DNA from: Streptomyces sp. NBC_01478
GTDB taxonomy: Bacteria > Actinomycetota > Actinomycetes > Streptomycetales > Streptomycetaceae
Assembly (NCBI RefSeq): GCF_036227225.1
Contig: NZ_CP109444.1
Coordinates: 372,001-436,000 of the forward strand
Length of the DNA: 64,000 nt
Direction of reading: 5' to 3'
The stretch's first letter is position 1. Every line of letters begins with the position of its first letter. Positions 33,495-43,459 of the stretch are shown piece after piece. The notes beneath the pieces were generated by a model. The model made no database searches and was not told where the DNA came from. It saw nothing but the letters and a program-made list of their open reading frames with translations. The position numbers and the translations under genes were made by a program.

Positions 33495-34167
33495 GAGACT
33501 GGACTGTAGTGATCGTCGAGCCCGGTCCGGCCGCTGTTCTGCCGCTGGCAGAGCAGCGCGGACATCCCCCTGAAATACGGCGAGGGCTCACAGGAACCGT
33601 CACAAACCTCGTCCCCACGGCGGCTATCCATCCCCTTGCCCCCTTGACCCGTATCTCGATCAGGCCTCTCACCGGTTTGAAGACGGGTTCCCAAGGACGA
33701 CGTGCTCAATGCCGCGCTCACCGCGAACTCCCGTCGGGGTTGCGCAGTGCCTCGACGGCGACCTTGGCCCCGTCGAGGGAGGCGTACTTGGCCGCGGTCT
33801 CCTCGATCTGCCCCCCCCAGAAGGCGATGCGGCCGTCCGGCGTACCACACCCCGGAAGCCGGCGACCGCACGGTGCCCCGACGTCATCCACCTGGTTTCG
33901 GCCCTTCGTATCCGCTCCCCCGCTCACCTCTTTCGTCGCGCACGGCAGACGGCCCGCCGATGCCGCCCGGGCAGCCGGACCGCCGACCGTGGATCGCCGG
34001 TCGACGCCCCCTGAAGGCGCCTCCACCGATCCGGGCGAGTTCGGTTCTTGGCACCCGCTCCATCCACAAGGCGCAGGCCATCGACGGCTGTCAGGCGACC
34101 CGCACTCGTTTTGCACACCCGGTTCCTACGCTCCCGTGGCACCGTCCGCCGAGCACAGGGAGCCCCC
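33495..34167. other. long intergenic region with weak gene remnants
   Basis: About 670 bases between two outward-reading genes. The reverse strand near 33850-33735 reads RIAFWGGQIEETAAKYASLD and GAKVAVEALRNPDGS, which looks protein-like but has no start, no recognised family and is followed by stops. Otherwise only GC-biased shadow frames. Promoters for the hydrolase and the glycosyltransferase presumably lie at the two ends. Confidence 0.4.
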
Positions 34168-35487
34168 GTGACACTGGTCATCGCCACCGCAACACCCTTC
34201 CACGGCCACGTTCAGCCGGTCCTCGCCGTGGCCTCCGATCTCGTCCGGCGCGGGCACGAGGTGGTCGTGCTGACCGGGAGCCGGTTCGCCGAGGACGTAC
34301 GGGCCGCCGGTGCCCTGCATGTGTCGTTGCCGCCGGAAGCGGACTTCGACGACCGGAAGCTGGAGCTGTACTTCCCCGAGCGCGGTGCGCTGCCGGCCGG
34401 GCCGAGGCAGTTGGACTACGACCTGAAGCACGTCTTCGGCGATCCCACCGCCGCCCAGTACCGGGCCCTGCACAGCCTGCTCGCCCGCCGGTTCCCGGCG
34501 TCCGTCGTTGTCAGCGATCCGCTGTTCCTGGGCGCCACCGCACTCGCGCTGTCCGCACCGCCCGGCCGCCGGCCGGTCACCGTCAGCCTCGGCATCACCA
34601 TGCCGACCCTGCTCAGCGAGGACGCGCCGCCCATCGGGCTCGGCATGCCGCCCCTGGTCGGAGAGGGCGCGAAGAAACGGCATCGGGATATGAACGACCA
34701 GGTCAGGGAGGTCTTCGCGGACGCGCAGCGGCACGTCGAGGACAACTTCGGGGAGAGCGGCACCGAACTGCCGGGCTTCCTGCTGGACTGCCTGGTGACC
34801 GTGCCGGACCACTATCTCCAGCTGACCGTCCCGGGGTTCGAGTACCCGCGCGGCGACCTGCCGCCGTCGTTCCGGTTCGTCGGGCCGCTGCCCGCCGCGC
34901 CGCCGAGCGGAACGCGGTCGCTTCCCGACTGGTGGACCGAGGTGGAGGATGCGGACCGTCCCGTCGTCGTGGTCACACAGGGGTCCTTCGACAACCGCGA
35001 TCTCGGGCGGCTGGTGCGGCCCGCGCTCGACGCCCTGGCCGGAGAGGACGTCCTGGTGGTCGCCGCGACGGGCCGCGCGGACGGCCCTGACCGCATCCGG
35101 GCGGCGGGTCCCGTTCCCGCGAACGCGCGAGTCGCCGGCTACGTCCCCTTCGACGCGCTTCTCCCGCACGCCTCGGTCCTGGTCACCAACGGCGGCTACG
35201 GCGGGGTCCACCAGGCCCTGCGGTACGGCGTCCCGCTCGTCGTGGGCGGGGACGGGGAGGACAAGCCGGAGGTGGCGGCCCGGGTGGAGTGGAGCGGGGC
35301 CGGGCTCGACCTGCGGACCGGGCGGCCGTCGCCCACGGTCGTGCGGGACGCCGTACGAAGGGTGCTGGCCGAACCCGGATTCCGGAAGCGGGCGGCCGGG
35401 TTGCGGGAGAAGTTCGGGCGCCATGACGCGCTCGGGGCGATCGCGGAGGTGGTGGGGGGAGCGACCGCTGCGGCCGGGCCCGCCTGA
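34168..35487 (+). CDS. UGT/MGT-type glycosyltransferase (GT1)
   Basis: 439 residues from GTG 34168 (CACAGGG upstream); the open frame extends further upstream but without homology. The N-terminus VTLVIATATPFHGHVQPVLA is the acceptor-side Rossmann start with the conserved catalytic His region. The C-terminal donor site reads ARVAGYVPFDALLPHASVLV and TNGGYGGVHQALRYGVPLVV, then GGDGEDKPEVAARVEWSGAG, the macrolide-type GT-B signature with nucleotide-sugar contacts. It would transfer a sugar to a small hydrophobic acceptor; such enzymes inactivate macrolides or decorate natural products. Monocistronic, followed by a short stem-loop GAGCCC/GGGCTC at 35486-35503. Confidence 0.86.
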   Translation: MTLVIATATPFHGHVQPVLAVASDLVRRGHEVVVLTGSRFAEDVRAAGALHVSLPPEADFDDRKLELYFPERGALPAGPRQLDYDLKHVFGDPTAAQYRALHSLLARRFPASVVVSDPLFLGATALALSAPPGRRPVTVSLGITMPTLLSEDAPPIGLGMPPLVGEGAKKRHRDMNDQVREVFADAQRHVEDNFGESGTELPGFLLDCLVTVPDHYLQLTVPGFEYPRGDLPPSFRFVGPLPAAPPSGTRSLPDWWTEVEDADRPVVVVTQGSFDNRDLGRLVRPALDALAGEDVLVVAATGRADGPDRIRAAGPVPANARVAGYVPFDALLPHASVLVTNGGYGGVHQALRYGVPLVVGGDGEDKPEVAARVEWSGAGLDLRTGRPSPTVVRDAVRRVLAEPGFRKRAAGLREKFGRHDALGAIAEVVGGATAAAGPA

Positions 35488-35608
35488 GCCCTGCCGCGGG
35501 CTCGACCGGAATCCCTCGCCGAGCCACGCCTGAAATGTCCCACCCCGTGAGTGCTGTCCCCGCCGCTGCCTAGCATGAGGACCCGGTAGGCGGGGGCGGG
35601 GGGATGCG

Positions 35609-38600
35609 ATGACACCGGTGCCGTTACGGTTCACGGTTCTCGGGGACGTACGGGTCTGGCGGGACGAGGTCGAGGTGGATCCGGGGCCGCCCCTGCGGCG
35701 CACGCTCCTCGCCCTCCTGCTGGCCCGGTCCGGTTCTCCCGTGCCGTTGCCGGACATCGTCGACTCGCTCTGGGCGGCGGACCGGCAGCCCGCACGCGCG
35801 GTCAACATGGTGCATCGCCATGTCGGCGCGCTACGGCGGCTGTTGGAGCCGGGGCTGCCCAACCGGGCTGTCGGCTCGCTCCTGTTGCGGGGCGGGGGCG
35901 GCTATCGGCTGCTGGCACCGGTCGACTCGGTGGATCTGCTGCTGTTCCGTCAACGGGTTGCCGGAGCAAGGAAGTTGGTGGAAAAGCACGACACCGGGCG
36001 GGCCGTGGAGGAGTTCGCGGACGCGCTCGCGCTTCGCTACGGCCCGACCGCCGGCTGCCCCGCCGAGGCCGCCCCGCATCCCGTCTTCACCGAACTGGAC
36101 CGCGAGTACGACGCCGTGGTCCGCGAGGCGGCGGACGTGGCCCTCGGCTGCGGCGCGGCGGGCCGTGTCATGCCCGCCCTCACCGAGACCGCGACACGGC
36201 ACCCGTTCGACGAGGGACTCCAGTCCCTGCTCGTCCGAGCCCTCACGCAGACCGGTCGACGGGCGGAGGCACTGGAGGTCTTCCGCTCGACGGCGACCCG
36301 GCTCACCGAGGAGCTGGGCGTCGACCCCGGTCCGGAGCTGACCGCCGCGGGACGGGGGGCGACCGCGGAACCGGAGGCCGCGAGAGCGCGGGGCGGGGGC
36401 GAACCTGACGCGACGGGCACAGCGCGCCGCACGGGGGCGGACGCGGCGGGAGCTGAAGGCCGTACTACGGAATGCGGCGCCGTTCCCGAAGCCCCGCCCG
36501 CTCCCGATGCCCCGCCCATGAGGCCGGCCCAACTGCCGCCCGCCCTCCCGGTCTTCGTCGGCCGCGAAGCCGAACTGGTCCGCCTGCATGCCCTCCTCGA
36601 CGAGACCGAAGCCGAAACCGTCCCGCACAGCGGCGCCCGTACCGACCCTGACACCGCCACCCTGCCCCCCACCGTGATCAGCGCCATCGGCGGCCTCGCC
36701 GGCGTCGGCAAGACCACCCTCGCCCTGCACCTCGCCCACGACGTGGCCGACCGCTTCCCGGGCGGGCAGTTGTACGTCAACCTCCGCGGCTTCGCGCCCG
36801 CCGCCGGACCCACGCATCCGCAGGACGCCCTACGGGGATTCCTTGAAGCACTCGGTGTACCGGCCGCGCGGATACCCGAGGGGCTCGACGCCCGGGCCGC
36901 TCTGTACCGCAGCCTGTTGGCGGGCCGCAGGGTGCTGGTCCTGCTGGACAACGCGCGCGACGGTGCGCAGGTCCGGCCGCTGCTCCCCGGCGCTCCCGGC
37001 TGTCTGGTGCTCGTGACCAGCCGCAACCGGCTCACCGGGCTGGTCTCCGCCGACGGCGCCCACCCACTCCCTCTGGACGTGCTCACCCCGGCCGAGGCCC
37101 GCTCGGCCCTGGCGCTGCGGATCGGTGCCGCACGGGTGGCCGCCGAACCGGAGGCGGTGTCGGAGATCGTGTCGCTCACCGCGCGGCTCCCCCTCGCCCT
37201 GGCCATGGTCGCCGCCCGGGCCGCCGCGCACCCCGGGTTCCCGCTGGCGGCACTGGCCGGGCATCTGCGGGCGGCGCACGGCGGGCTCGACGCGTTCGGG
37301 GACGCCGACCCCGCGACCGACGTACGCGCGGTGTTCTCGTGGTCGTACGACGCGCTCGGTGTGCCCGCCGCCCGGCTCTTCCGGCTGCTGTCCCTGCATC
37401 CGGATGCCGAACTCACCGTCCACGCCGCGGCCGCCCTCGCCGGCGAGCCGGTCGCGGGGACCCGCGCCCTGCTCGACGAGCTGACCGACGCCCATCTGCT
37501 CACCGAGCGCTCGCCCGGCCGGTACGGCTGTCACGACCTGCTGCGCGCGTACGCGACCGAGCTCGTCCACGCCACCGAGAGCGGGGACGAGTGCCGGGCG
37601 GCCCTGCGCCGGATGCTCGACCACTACCTGCGCACCGCGCACGCCGCCGCGCTGCTCTTCGATCCGCCGACGTCGGTGATCACTCCCGTCGAGTCCGCCG
37701 TACGAGGCCGGCCGCTCGCCGACGAGGCCGCCGCCCTCGCCTGGCTCACCGCCGAGCGGCCCGCGCTCCTCGGCGCCTTCCGGCAAGCCGTCGAGCACGG
37801 ATTCGACGCCCACGTCTGGCAGTTGGCCTGGACGCTGGAGCGCTTCCACGAGCGGCACGGTCACTGGCCGGAGTATCTCGCCCTCCAGCGCGCCGCGTTG
37901 GAGTCCGCCCGGCGGCTGGCCGACCCCGTCGCTCTCGCCCAGGCACACCGCGGGCTCGGCCGCGCCTGCATGATGCTGCGGCACTACACCGAGGCGTACG
38001 ACCAACTCCATGCCTCCCTGGGCGAGTTCGCCGCGTTCGGGAACGCCGACGGGCAGGCGCAGGCGCGGCTGTCCCTGTGGGCTCTGCTGGTCCGTCAGGG
38101 CCGGCACGAGCAAGGGCTCGAAACGCTCGCCCCGGCTTTGGGTCTATACCGCGAGTCCGGCAACCGCAGGGGGCAGGCCGACGTGCTCGTGGCCACGGCC
38201 TGGAGCGAGGCCGGTCTCGGCGAGGGCCGCCGCGCCCTCACGCACGCGCGCCGGGCACTCGCCCTGTTCCAGGAACTGGGGATCCGTCTCGCCGAGGGGT
38301 ACACCTGGGACACCCTCGGCCATGTGCACAGCCAACTCGGCCGCCCAGAGCGGTCGGTGGCCTGTCACCGGCGTGCGCTCGACCTGTTCCGGGAGGTCGG
38401 CGACCTGTTCAACGAAGCCTGTGTGCTCGACCGGATCGGCGACGCCCAGCAGGCGTCCGGCCACCCCACGGACGCGCTCGGCACCTGGCGGGAGGCGCAC
38501 ACCGCGCTCCGCGCCTTCGATCCGGTCTGGGCGGCCGAGGTGGCGCGGAAGATCACCACCGTCACGGGTGAAGTCACAAGTGCCGTCACAGGTGCGGTCA

Positions 38601-38674
38601 CAAGCCAGGCACACTTCGTCCACTGCGCCCTGCCTACGCTCCCGCCACCTTCGAACGGCCCACAGGGCCAGTGA
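35609..38674 (+). CDS. AfsR/SARP-type regulator with BTAD, NB-ARC and TPR domains (first copy)
   Basis: 1021 residues. An OmpR-like winged helix (about 8-98; FTVLGDVRVWRDEVEVDPG) and bacterial transcriptional activator domain (105-250; DEGLQSLLVRALTQTGRRAE) form the SARP unit. After a low-complexity linker, an NB-ARC-type STAND ATPase follows (VFVGREAELVRLHALL; P-loop GGLAGVGKTTLAL with Lys368; VLVLLDNARDGAQVRPLLPG), then tetratricopeptide repeats to the end. Codon 6 is TTA (35624-35626), so translation should depend on the bldA tRNA. GGGGGGA precedes the ATG. Its stop lies inside the upstream alternative start of the hydrolase gene. It is likely an ATP-responsive activator of secondary metabolism or stress genes; targets unknown. 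Confidence 0.9.
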   Translation: MTPVPLRFTVLGDVRVWRDEVEVDPGPPLRRTLLALLLARSGSPVPLPDIVDSLWAADRQPARAVNMVHRHVGALRRLLEPGLPNRAVGSLLLRGGGGYRLLAPVDSVDLLLFRQRVAGARKLVEKHDTGRAVEEFADALALRYGPTAGCPAEAAPHPVFTELDREYDAVVREAADVALGCGAAGRVMPALTETATRHPFDEGLQSLLVRALTQTGRRAEALEVFRSTATRLTEELGVDPGPELTAAGRGATAEPEAARARGGGEPDATGTARRTGADAAGAEGRTTECGAVPEAPPAPDAPPMRPAQLPPALPVFVGREAELVRLHALLDETEAETVPHSGARTDPDTATLPPTVISAIGGLAGVGKTTLALHLAHDVADRFPGGQLYVNLRGFAPAAGPTHPQDALRGFLEALGVPAARIPEGLDARAALYRSLLAGRRVLVLLDNARDGAQVRPLLPGAPGCLVLVTSRNRLTGLVSADGAHPLPLDVLTPAEARSALALRIGAARVAAEPEAVSEIVSLTARLPLALAMVAARAAAHPGFPLAALAGHLRAAHGGLDAFGDADPATDVRAVFSWSYDALGVPAARLFRLLSLHPDAELTVHAAAALAGEPVAGTRALLDELTDAHLLTERSPGRYGCHDLLRAYATELVHATESGDECRAALRRMLDHYLRTAHAAALLFDPPTSVITPVESAVRGRPLADEAAALAWLTAERPALLGAFRQAVEHGFDAHVWQLAWTLERFHERHGHWPEYLALQRAALESARRLADPVALAQAHRGLGRACMMLRHYTEAYDQLHASLGEFAAFGNADGQAQARLSLWALLVRQGRHEQGLETLAPALGLYRESGNRRGQADVLVATAWSEAGLGEGRRALTHARRALALFQELGIRLAEGYTWDTLGHVHSQLGRPERSVACHRRALDLFREVGDLFNEACVLDRIGDAQQASGHPTDALGTWREAHTALRAFDPVWAAEVARKITTVTGEVTSAVTGAVTSQAHFVHCALPTLPPPSNGPQGQ

Positions 38675-38709
38675 ACTTCGATGACCTTCCTGCGCTAGGA
38701 GCGTGTGCA

Positions 38710-39546
38710 GTGACCTACAGCGTGATCAACGGAAACCAACTGTTCCACACCGACGAGGGGCCCACCGGGGACCGGGCGGGCGAGACCCTGCTGCTGGTGC
38801 ACGGCGCGACCTGCGACTCGCACGACTGGTCGGCGCAGATCGGGGCGTTCGCCGCGCGGCACCGGGTGATCGCGCCCGACCTGCGCGGTCACGGCCGGTC
38901 GTCCGGGTTGTCGGGCGGGCAGCGTCCGCGGGAGTTCGCCGCGGACCTGGTGGAGCTGATCGACGACATCGACGCCGGTCCGGTGGTCGTCGTGGGGCAC
39001 TCGCTGGGCGGGCTCGTCGGCTCCGTCCTCGCGGTCGAACACCCGTCCCTGGTACGGGCGGTGGTCACCGTGGATCCCTCCTACGGCTTCGAGGCGCAGT
39101 TCGCGCCACAGCTCGCCACGGCCTTCCGTGTCCCGGACCCGGTCGCGTCGGCCGCCGCGATCCTCGGCGGCCTGGAGAACACCGCCACGGCCGGCCCCGA
39201 GGCGGACGCCCTGCGCGTCTGGCACCGCAGGCGGATCCTCGGCATGGACCCGATGACCGTACGGGACGTCTTCCACGGCCTGTTCGACGAGAGCGCCGTC
39301 GCGCTGACCGTGCGGCCCGGTGTCGAGACGTATCTGGCGCGCCGCGCCTGCCCGGTGCTGTCGCTGTCGGCGTCGGCCTCGCTGAAGGCCAAGGGGATCG
39401 ACGGGGACTGGGAGGAGTCGCTGAGCCCGCACCCGTACAGCGCGTCGGTGGTGCTCGACGGGGTCGGTCACTGGCTGTTCCAGGAGCGGCCGGCCGAGTT
39501 CAACGCGCTGGTGCTGGGCTGGATAGACGGGCTGCCGGCCGCCTGA
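38710..39546 (+). CDS. alpha/beta hydrolase
   Basis: 278 residues from GTG 38710, chosen because AGGAG lies 8 bases upstream (38697-38701); an in-frame GTG at 38671 overlaps the preceding stop but lacks a ribosome site. LLLVHGATCDSHDWSAQI holds the oxyanion HG motif, VIAPDLRGHGRSSGLSGGQR follows, the nucleophile elbow is VVGHSLGGLVGS (Ser98), and the catalytic His is in VVLDGVGHWLFQE (His254). The form is that of esterases, lactonases and haloperoxidase-like enzymes; substrate unknown. It sits between two AfsR-like regulator genes in the same direction, possibly a target or partner gene. Confidence 0.88.
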   Translation: MTYSVINGNQLFHTDEGPTGDRAGETLLLVHGATCDSHDWSAQIGAFAARHRVIAPDLRGHGRSSGLSGGQRPREFAADLVELIDDIDAGPVVVVGHSLGGLVGSVLAVEHPSLVRAVVTVDPSYGFEAQFAPQLATAFRVPDPVASAAAILGGLENTATAGPEADALRVWHRRRILGMDPMTVRDVFHGLFDESAVALTVRPGVETYLARRACPVLSLSASASLKAKGIDGDWEESLSPHPYSASVVLDGVGHWLFQERPAEFNALVLGWIDGLPAA

Positions 39547-39611
39547 CGGGCGGCGGGACGTCCGCACGGGGGCTGCGCACGAGGAATGACGACGGGGACT
39601 GCGCACGAGGG

Positions 39612-42542
39612 ATGGCTACGACGGTGACGATGCGGTTCGCGGTCCTGGGACCGGTACGCGTGTGGCGCGACGGCGGGGAGGTGCCGCTCGGCGCGGCCCA
39701 GCAACGCCTGCTGCTGGCCCTGCTGATGGCGCACGCGGGGCGTCCGGTGGCCATGGAGGAGATGCAGCTCGCGCTGTGGGGCGAGGCGCCGCCGGGCTCG
39801 CCCGCCAACGCGGTGTACCGGCACGTCGGTGTGGTGCGGCGGTTGCTGGAGCCGGAGTTGCCGATGCGGGCGACGGGGCGGTGGCTGGTCCGGGACGCGG
39901 GCGGTTACCGGTTGAACGCCTCGCCCGAGACCCTGGACGTGCTGCGGTTCCGGGAGTTGGTGCGGCGGGCGAGGGAGGCCGGGGGTGCCGAGGCCGCCGT
40001 ACCGCTCTATCTGGAGGCGTTGAATCTGCGTACCGGGACGGTCGCCACCGGAGTCCCCGTGGAGGCGCGTTCGCACCCCGCGTTCAACGCCCTGGAACGC
40101 GAGCATCTGGGGGTGGTCAAGGAGGCCGCCGACGCGGGGGCGGGGGCGGTCGGGCAGTTGCTCGCCGTGCTGCACCGGGCCGCGGCCGAGCATCCGCTGG
40201 ACGAGCTGCTCCAGGCTCACCTCGTGCGCGCCCTGGCGGCCACCGGGCAGCGGGCGGCGGCCCTCGACACCTGGCAGCGGGTACGGACCGTGCTCGCCTC
40301 CGAGTTGGGCGTCGAGCCCGGGTCCGAACTGCGGGCCGTGCAGAAGGAGGTGCTGCGCGAGGGTGCCCCGGCGAAGCCCGCGGCTCCGGGCTCTTCGGCG
40401 CCCACGGGCGCGAAGCCCGCCAGGCTGTCCGTGGTGCCCGACGCACCGGCGCGGCGCCCGGCGCCCGATCCCTTCGTGCGACCGACGCAACTGCCTTCGG
40501 AACTCGGTGCCTTCACCGGCCGGCGGGCGGAACTCGCCCAGTTGGCGGAGCTGTCGGCGAAGGAGGCGCCGGGGATGCGGATCGCCGCGATCAGTGGCAT
40601 GGGCGGCATCGGCAAGACCACGCTGGCCGTCCGCTGGGCGCACCGCGTCGCCCACCGCTTCCCGGACGGGCAGTTGTACGTCAACCTGCGCGGCTTCGAC
40701 CCCGGCGGGGCGGCGACGGACCCCGGCGAGGCGCTGCGCGGCTTCCTGGAGGCGCTCGGGGTGCCGCCGCAGCGGATGCCGACCGGGACGGACGCCCAGA
40801 CCGGGCTCTACCGCAGCCTGCTCGCCCGGCGCCGCGTACTGATCCTGCTGGACAACGCGCTGGACTCCGAACAGGTCCGTCCACTGCTCCCCGGCAGCCC
40901 CGGTTGCCTGGTCGTCGTCACCAGCCGGGACCGCCTCTTCGGTCTGGTCACCGCCGAGGGCGCGCATCCCCTCGCCCTGGACCGGCTCTCGCTCGCCGAG
41001 GCCCGGGAGTCCCTCGTACGCCGGCTCGGCGCCGACCGGGTCTCCGCCGAGCCGGACGCGGTGGCGGAGATCATCGCCCGGTGCGGTGGGCTGCCGCTGG
41101 CCCTGGCCGTCGTCGCCACCCGGGCGGCCACCCGTCCCGCCTTCCCGCTGGCCTCGATCGCCGCCGACCTGCGGGAGGCCCGGGACAGCCTGGACGCCTT
41201 CGCGGACCCCGACCCGGCCGGTGACGTGAGAGCGGTCCTGTCGTGGTCCTACCGCACGCTGAGCCCGGGGGCCGCGCGGCTGCTGCGGCTCCTGTCGCTC
41301 CACCCCCGTCCCGACGTCACGATGCCGGCCGCGGCGGCCGTCGCGGCCGCCGCCCCGGAGGAGACCCGCCGGCTGCTGGCCGAACTCGTCCGCGCCCACC
41401 TCCTCACGGAACACACGCCCGGCCGCTACACCTGCCACAACCTGCTGCGGACGTACGCGATGGAGCGCGCGGCGCGGGACGAGGGGCCGGCCGAGCGGGA
41501 CGCGGCCGTGCGCCGTCTCCTCGACCACCACCTGCACACCGCGCACGCCGCCGGACGGCTCTACTCCCCCTGGTGGACCGCCAGTTCACTGACCGAGGCG
41601 GCGGACGGCGCCCGCCCCGAGTCCATCGCCGACGACGGGCAGGCACTGCGGTGGTACACGGCCCAGCGGAGAGTGCTGCACGCGCTCGCCGCCACTGCGG
41701 CACAGCACGGCCACGACGGCCATCTGTGGCGACTGGCCTGGACGTTGGAGCGCTTCATGGACCGGCAGGGCCACTGGCACGAGTCCGCCGCACTGCAACG
41801 CGCCGGTCTCGACGCGGCGGTACGCGACGGCCACCGCACCGCGCAGGCACATCTGCACCGCGGCCTGGCCCGTGCCTCGGCCCGTCTCGAACGGTACGAG
41901 GACGCCCGCGTCCACATCCGGCACTCCCTCGACCTGTTCACCGAACTCGGCGACCCGCGCGGCCTCGCCCACGCCCACCGCAGCCACGGCTGGCTGCTCG
42001 ACCGGCTCGGCGACCACGACGGAGCGCTGGACGCGGCCGGCCGGGCACTCGTCCTCTACCGGGCCGTCGGTGACCATGTCGCGGAGACCAGCGCCCTGCA
42101 CGCCCTGGGCTGCACCCACGCGCTCCGGGGCGACCACCGCCGCGCCGCCGCTCACTTCGAGGAGGCCCTGACCGGACTCGACGGCCTGGACGGGACCCGC
42201 TACGCCGAGGCCGGCACCTGGGACAGCCTCGGCATCGCCCGCCACCACCTGGGCGAACACCAACAGGCCATCGCCTGCTACCAGTGCGCGCTACGGCTCT
42301 ACCGCGAGGTCGGCGACACCTTCAGCGAGGCCGGGACGCTGCGCCACCTCGGCGACACCTACCTCACCACCGGCGACCCCGGCGCCGCCCGCACCGTCTG
42401 GGAACGCGCCCTGCACCTGCTGGCCCCGACCGACCCCACGGCCGCGGCGGAACTGCGCGCCAGGATCCTCGCTCTGGGGGACGAGGTGTCCGCGCCGAGG
42501 ATCGGCGCGGTCCCCGAACCGCATCCGCCGGCCACGACCTAG
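39612..42542 (+). CDS. AfsR/SARP-type regulator with BTAD, NB-ARC and TPR domains (second copy)
   Basis: 976 residues from ATG 39612; in-frame GTG 39624 and ATG 39630 are alternatives. The domain order matches the upstream copy: winged helix (FAVLGPVRVWRDGGEVPLG), BTAD (LAVLHRAAAEHPLDELLQAH), NB-ARC (GAFTGRRAELAQLAEL; P-loop GMGGIGKTTLAV, Lys335; ILLDNALDSEQVRPLLPGSP) and TPRs (DARVHIRHSLDLFTELGDPR, LYREVGDTFSEAGTLRHLGD). Long identical words shared with the first copy (QLYVNLRGF, RALPLALA-type segments) indicate an old tandem duplication. I saw no TTA codon in this one. Its TAG is shared tail-to-tail with the stop of the convergent oxidoreductase gene (42539-42542, CTAG). Confidence 0.9.
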   Translation: MATTVTMRFAVLGPVRVWRDGGEVPLGAAQQRLLLALLMAHAGRPVAMEEMQLALWGEAPPGSPANAVYRHVGVVRRLLEPELPMRATGRWLVRDAGGYRLNASPETLDVLRFRELVRRAREAGGAEAAVPLYLEALNLRTGTVATGVPVEARSHPAFNALEREHLGVVKEAADAGAGAVGQLLAVLHRAAAEHPLDELLQAHLVRALAATGQRAAALDTWQRVRTVLASELGVEPGSELRAVQKEVLREGAPAKPAAPGSSAPTGAKPARLSVVPDAPARRPAPDPFVRPTQLPSELGAFTGRRAELAQLAELSAKEAPGMRIAAISGMGGIGKTTLAVRWAHRVAHRFPDGQLYVNLRGFDPGGAATDPGEALRGFLEALGVPPQRMPTGTDAQTGLYRSLLARRRVLILLDNALDSEQVRPLLPGSPGCLVVVTSRDRLFGLVTAEGAHPLALDRLSLAEARESLVRRLGADRVSAEPDAVAEIIARCGGLPLALAVVATRAATRPAFPLASIAADLREARDSLDAFADPDPAGDVRAVLSWSYRTLSPGAARLLRLLSLHPRPDVTMPAAAAVAAAAPEETRRLLAELVRAHLLTEHTPGRYTCHNLLRTYAMERAARDEGPAERDAAVRRLLDHHLHTAHAAGRLYSPWWTASSLTEAADGARPESIADDGQALRWYTAQRRVLHALAATAAQHGHDGHLWRLAWTLERFMDRQGHWHESAALQRAGLDAAVRDGHRTAQAHLHRGLARASARLERYEDARVHIRHSLDLFTELGDPRGLAHAHRSHGWLLDRLGDHDGALDAAGRALVLYRAVGDHVAETSALHALGCTHALRGDHRRAAAHFEEALTGLDGLDGTRYAEAGTWDSLGIARHHLGEHQQAIACYQCALRLYREVGDTFSEAGTLRHLGDTYLTTGDPGAARTVWERALHLLAPTDPTAAAELRARILALGDEVSAPRIGAVPEPHPPATT

Positions 42543-43459
42543 GGGCGCAACCGTTTCAGCAACTCCTCTGCGGCATCCAGGAGTTGACCGGGTGTGCTGG
42601 TGGTCTGCTGGAAGTCGACCAGCGCCTCCACCTCGCCGATGCCCGCCTCGGCCGTACCGAGAAGGTAGTCGGCGATCTGTGCGACGGTGCCCTCGTTCGG
42701 GACCCGGTCCGCGGGCGCCGGGGTGTCGGTCAGGCGGGCGTTGACGCGGATGACCGTGCGCAGCGCGTCCGCATCCCGGCCGGCTGTGTCCGCCGCCCGG
42801 CGCACGGTCTCCCACATGCCGGTGAGCGCGGGGACCGGCAGCCCGGCCGACAGCCAGCCGTCGCCACGCCGGCCGATCCGCTCCAGGGCGCCCGGCGAGA
42901 ATCCGCCGAACAGCAGCGGTGGGCGCGGCCGTTGGACCGGCTTGGGCTCGATGCTCGACGGCGGGATGGCCCACCGCGTGCCGTCGTGACACACCTCGGC
43001 GCTGCCCCAGATGGTCTCCGCCGCGTCCAGCCACTGCTCCAGTTGCTCCCCACGCCGCTCCCACGGCACACCGGCCGCCCGGTACTCGTCGCGCATCCAG
43101 CCGAGGCCGATGCCGACGTCGAGGCGTCCGTGGCTGACGACGTCCAGCGAGGTGAGCGTGCGGGCGAGGAGGATCGGCGCGTACCACAGGGCGTTGAGCG
43201 TGCTGGTGCCGAGCCGCACCCGCTCGGTGACCGCGGCGGCCAGCGTCAGCACGGTGAGCGGATCCAGGAACGTGCGGTACTCCTCCGGCATCGTGCCGTC
43301 CCCGCCCGGATAGGGGTCTTTCGGGTGACGCGGGGTGAGGATGCGGTCGGCGGTCCAGAGACTGTCGTACCCCAACTCCTCGGCGGCACGGGCGACTTCG
43401 GTCACCGCCTCGGGCGTGGCGAAGGCACCGTACTGAGGTACGGCGAGACCTGTACGCAT
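42539..43459 (-). CDS. LLM-class F420-dependent oxidoreductase
   Basis: 306 residues from ATG 43459, preceded by GAGAGGGGA; the open frame extends upstream without homology. RTGLAVPQYGAFATPEAVTE, ARAAEELGYDSLWTADRIL, VRLGTSTLNALWYAPILLAR, TLTSLDVVSHGRLDVGIGLG and RPPLLFGGFSPGALERIGRR are the luciferase-like (bacterial luciferase barrel) motifs of actinobacterial F420 enzymes, including TIGR03619-like members. It would use F420 or FMN to reduce or oxidise a small molecule; substrate unknown. The gene is convergent with the second AfsR-like gene and shares the CTAG at the stops. Confidence 0.88.
   Translation of the reverse strand: MRTGLAVPQYGAFATPEAVTEVARAAEELGYDSLWTADRILTPRHPKDPYPGGDGTMPEEYRTFLDPLTVLTLAAAVTERVRLGTSTLNALWYAPILLARTLTSLDVVSHGRLDVGIGLGWMRDEYRAAGVPWERRGEQLEQWLDAAETIWGSAEVCHDGTRWAIPPSSIEPKPVQRPRPPLLFGGFSPGALERIGRRGDGWLSAGLPVPALTGMWETVRRAADTAGRDADALRTVIRVNARLTDTPAPADRVPNEGTVAQIADYLLGTAEAGIGEVEALVDFQQTTSTPGQLLDAAEELLKRLRP

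Noticed and set aside
36360..36530. Low-complexity linker of the first AfsR-like protein as a possible insertion
   Set aside because: Such Ala/Gly/Glu/Pro-rich linkers between BTAD and NB-ARC are ordinary; the frame is continuous.
38703..39611. N-terminal extension of the second AfsR-like gene to 1279 codons
   Set aside because: The extension overlaps the hydrolase gene in another frame and has no homology; SARP domains begin right after 39612.
39468..41546. 692-codon reverse frame opposite the second AfsR-like gene
   Set aside because: Antisense shadow; the plus strand shows an intact SARP-NB-ARC-TPR protein.
34168..43459. A natural-product biosynthetic cluster around the glycosyltransferase and AfsR-like regulators
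   Set aside because: No polyketide, peptide, terpene or other core synthase is present, so the genes are better treated as separate units.
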